From: Saccharicrinis sp.
GTDB lineage: Bacteria > Bacteroidota > Bacteroidia > Bacteroidales > Marinilabiliaceae
DNA: 32,733 bases
Direction: 5' to 3'
NCBI GenBank assembly: GCA_024635585.1
Contig: JAGXIP010000215.1
Location: 1-32,733, forward strand
A program made the position numbers and the translations under genes. Shown here in pieces: positions 32,524 to 32,733 of the stretch (within the stretch, counting starts at the first letter, position 1; every line of letters starts with the position of its first letter). Under the pieces are notes generated by a model. It worked only from the letters and a program-made list of their open reading frames with translations. It made no database searches and was not told where the DNA came from.

Positions 32524-32733
32524 TTAATCTTCAATTTCTATTACTCTAGTAAAAGATAATAGATCATGTACCCCGTACTTAACTCCGAATAAGTAGGATA
32601 AAGTGTCAAAAGGGTTAAGTCTCAAGACTGATCTTACAATTATCCAAAACCATTTATTTTTATCCTTCAAATAGATTACTTTGGTTCGTGTGAAATGTTT
32701 CCCAATTGTTTTCCCAATAAAACCTTCAAGAAA
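32524..32733 (-). CDS. C-terminal 69 residues of an RDD-family membrane protein (truncated by window edge)
   Basis: The minus-strand frame is open from the last base to a TAA at 32524-32526. Its residues match the end of RDD-family proteins: GFIGKTIGKHFTRTKVIYL (the 'TxGK...l..rVv' segment that follows a transmembrane helix), WFWIIVRSVLRLNPFDTLSY (Arg-rich stretch then 'pFd'), and YGVHDLLSFTRVIEIED (the HD...TRV ending). RDD proteins are small integral membrane proteins; some have been linked to Na+/H+ exchange, but no function can be assigned here. The N-terminus and the RDD motif itself lie outside the window. The gene is upstream of the OmpA-family gene in the direction of transcription but separated by more than 300 bases with its own terminator. 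Confidence 0.75.
   Translation of the reverse strand, partial: FLEGFIGKTIGKHFTRTKVIYLKDKNKWFWIIVRSVLRLNPFDTLSYLFGVKYGVHDLLSFTRVIEIED

Noticed and set aside
1-32733. Defence system, phage, integrative element, CRISPR or tRNA
   Set aside because: No integrase, transposase, restriction or CRISPR-associated gene, no regularly spaced array and no tRNA-like cloverleaf was recognised; the genes are mostly core metabolism and envelope functions.

Overview
The window is a stretch of ordinary chromosome from a member of the Bacteroidota, most like a marine or anaerobic Marinilabiliales-type lineage; I cannot name the genus from sequence alone. The evidence is: repeated matches to the Bacteroidota promoter core TAnnTTTG (best cases upstream of the thr leader, the E2-E1 operon, pyrK and the Lnb/DUF4105 gene), AT-rich gene starts without strong Shine-Dalgarno sequences, a PorE-like TPR/beta-propeller/OmpA protein, Bacteroidota-type secreted TPR proteins, and a fused E1 alpha-beta dehydrogenase. 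No phage, insertion sequence, tRNA, rRNA or CRISPR array was seen.

Layout. 1-3113: the 3' end of a carboxypeptidase-regulatory-like surface protein, then a universal stress protein and a secreted protein of unknown role. 3114-8632: the threonine biosynthesis operon. It has a Bacteroidota promoter, a Thr/Ile-rich leader peptide (too short for routine gene calling), thrA (fused aspartokinase/homoserine dehydrogenase), a phosphoglycerate-mutase-like gene in the place of thrB, thrC and a 14-bp terminator hairpin. 8643-16159: a secreted TPR protein, then divergent clpC and gyrA, and a second TPR protein. 16293-21039 (minus strand): truncated hemoglobin, serine hydrolase, two thioredoxin-fold proteins, an Lnb/DUF4105 membrane protein and a small unknown. 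21244-22407: a plus-strand protein of unknown function. 22552-24850 (minus): pyrD and pyrK (respiratory-type class 1B dihydroorotate dehydrogenase) and an XRE-type regulator. 24851-25882: a gene-free AT-rich kilobase with repeated TTACAT/TGTAA dyads. 25883-30040 (minus): long-chain flavodoxin, then the E1 and E2 subunits of a 2-oxoacid dehydrogenase. 30225-32246: the OmpA-family protein. 32524-32733: the C-terminus of an RDD-family membrane protein.

How the genes work together. thrA, the mutase-like gene and thrC make a complete aspartate-to-threonine branch if the middle protein is the homoserine kinase, and the leader peptide would sense threonine (and isoleucine) supply. PyrD and PyrK form one heterotetrameric enzyme and overlap by 7 bases. 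E2 and E1 form a lipoyl-dependent complex whose E3 must be encoded elsewhere. The points most worth a second look are the thr attenuator, the non-orthologous homoserine kinase candidate, the dyad family around the XRE regulator, the same 7-base tandem repeats in front of two unrelated genes, an operator-like inverted repeat around the Lnb/DUF4105 promoter, and the natural Tyr in the quinolone-binding region of GyrA.
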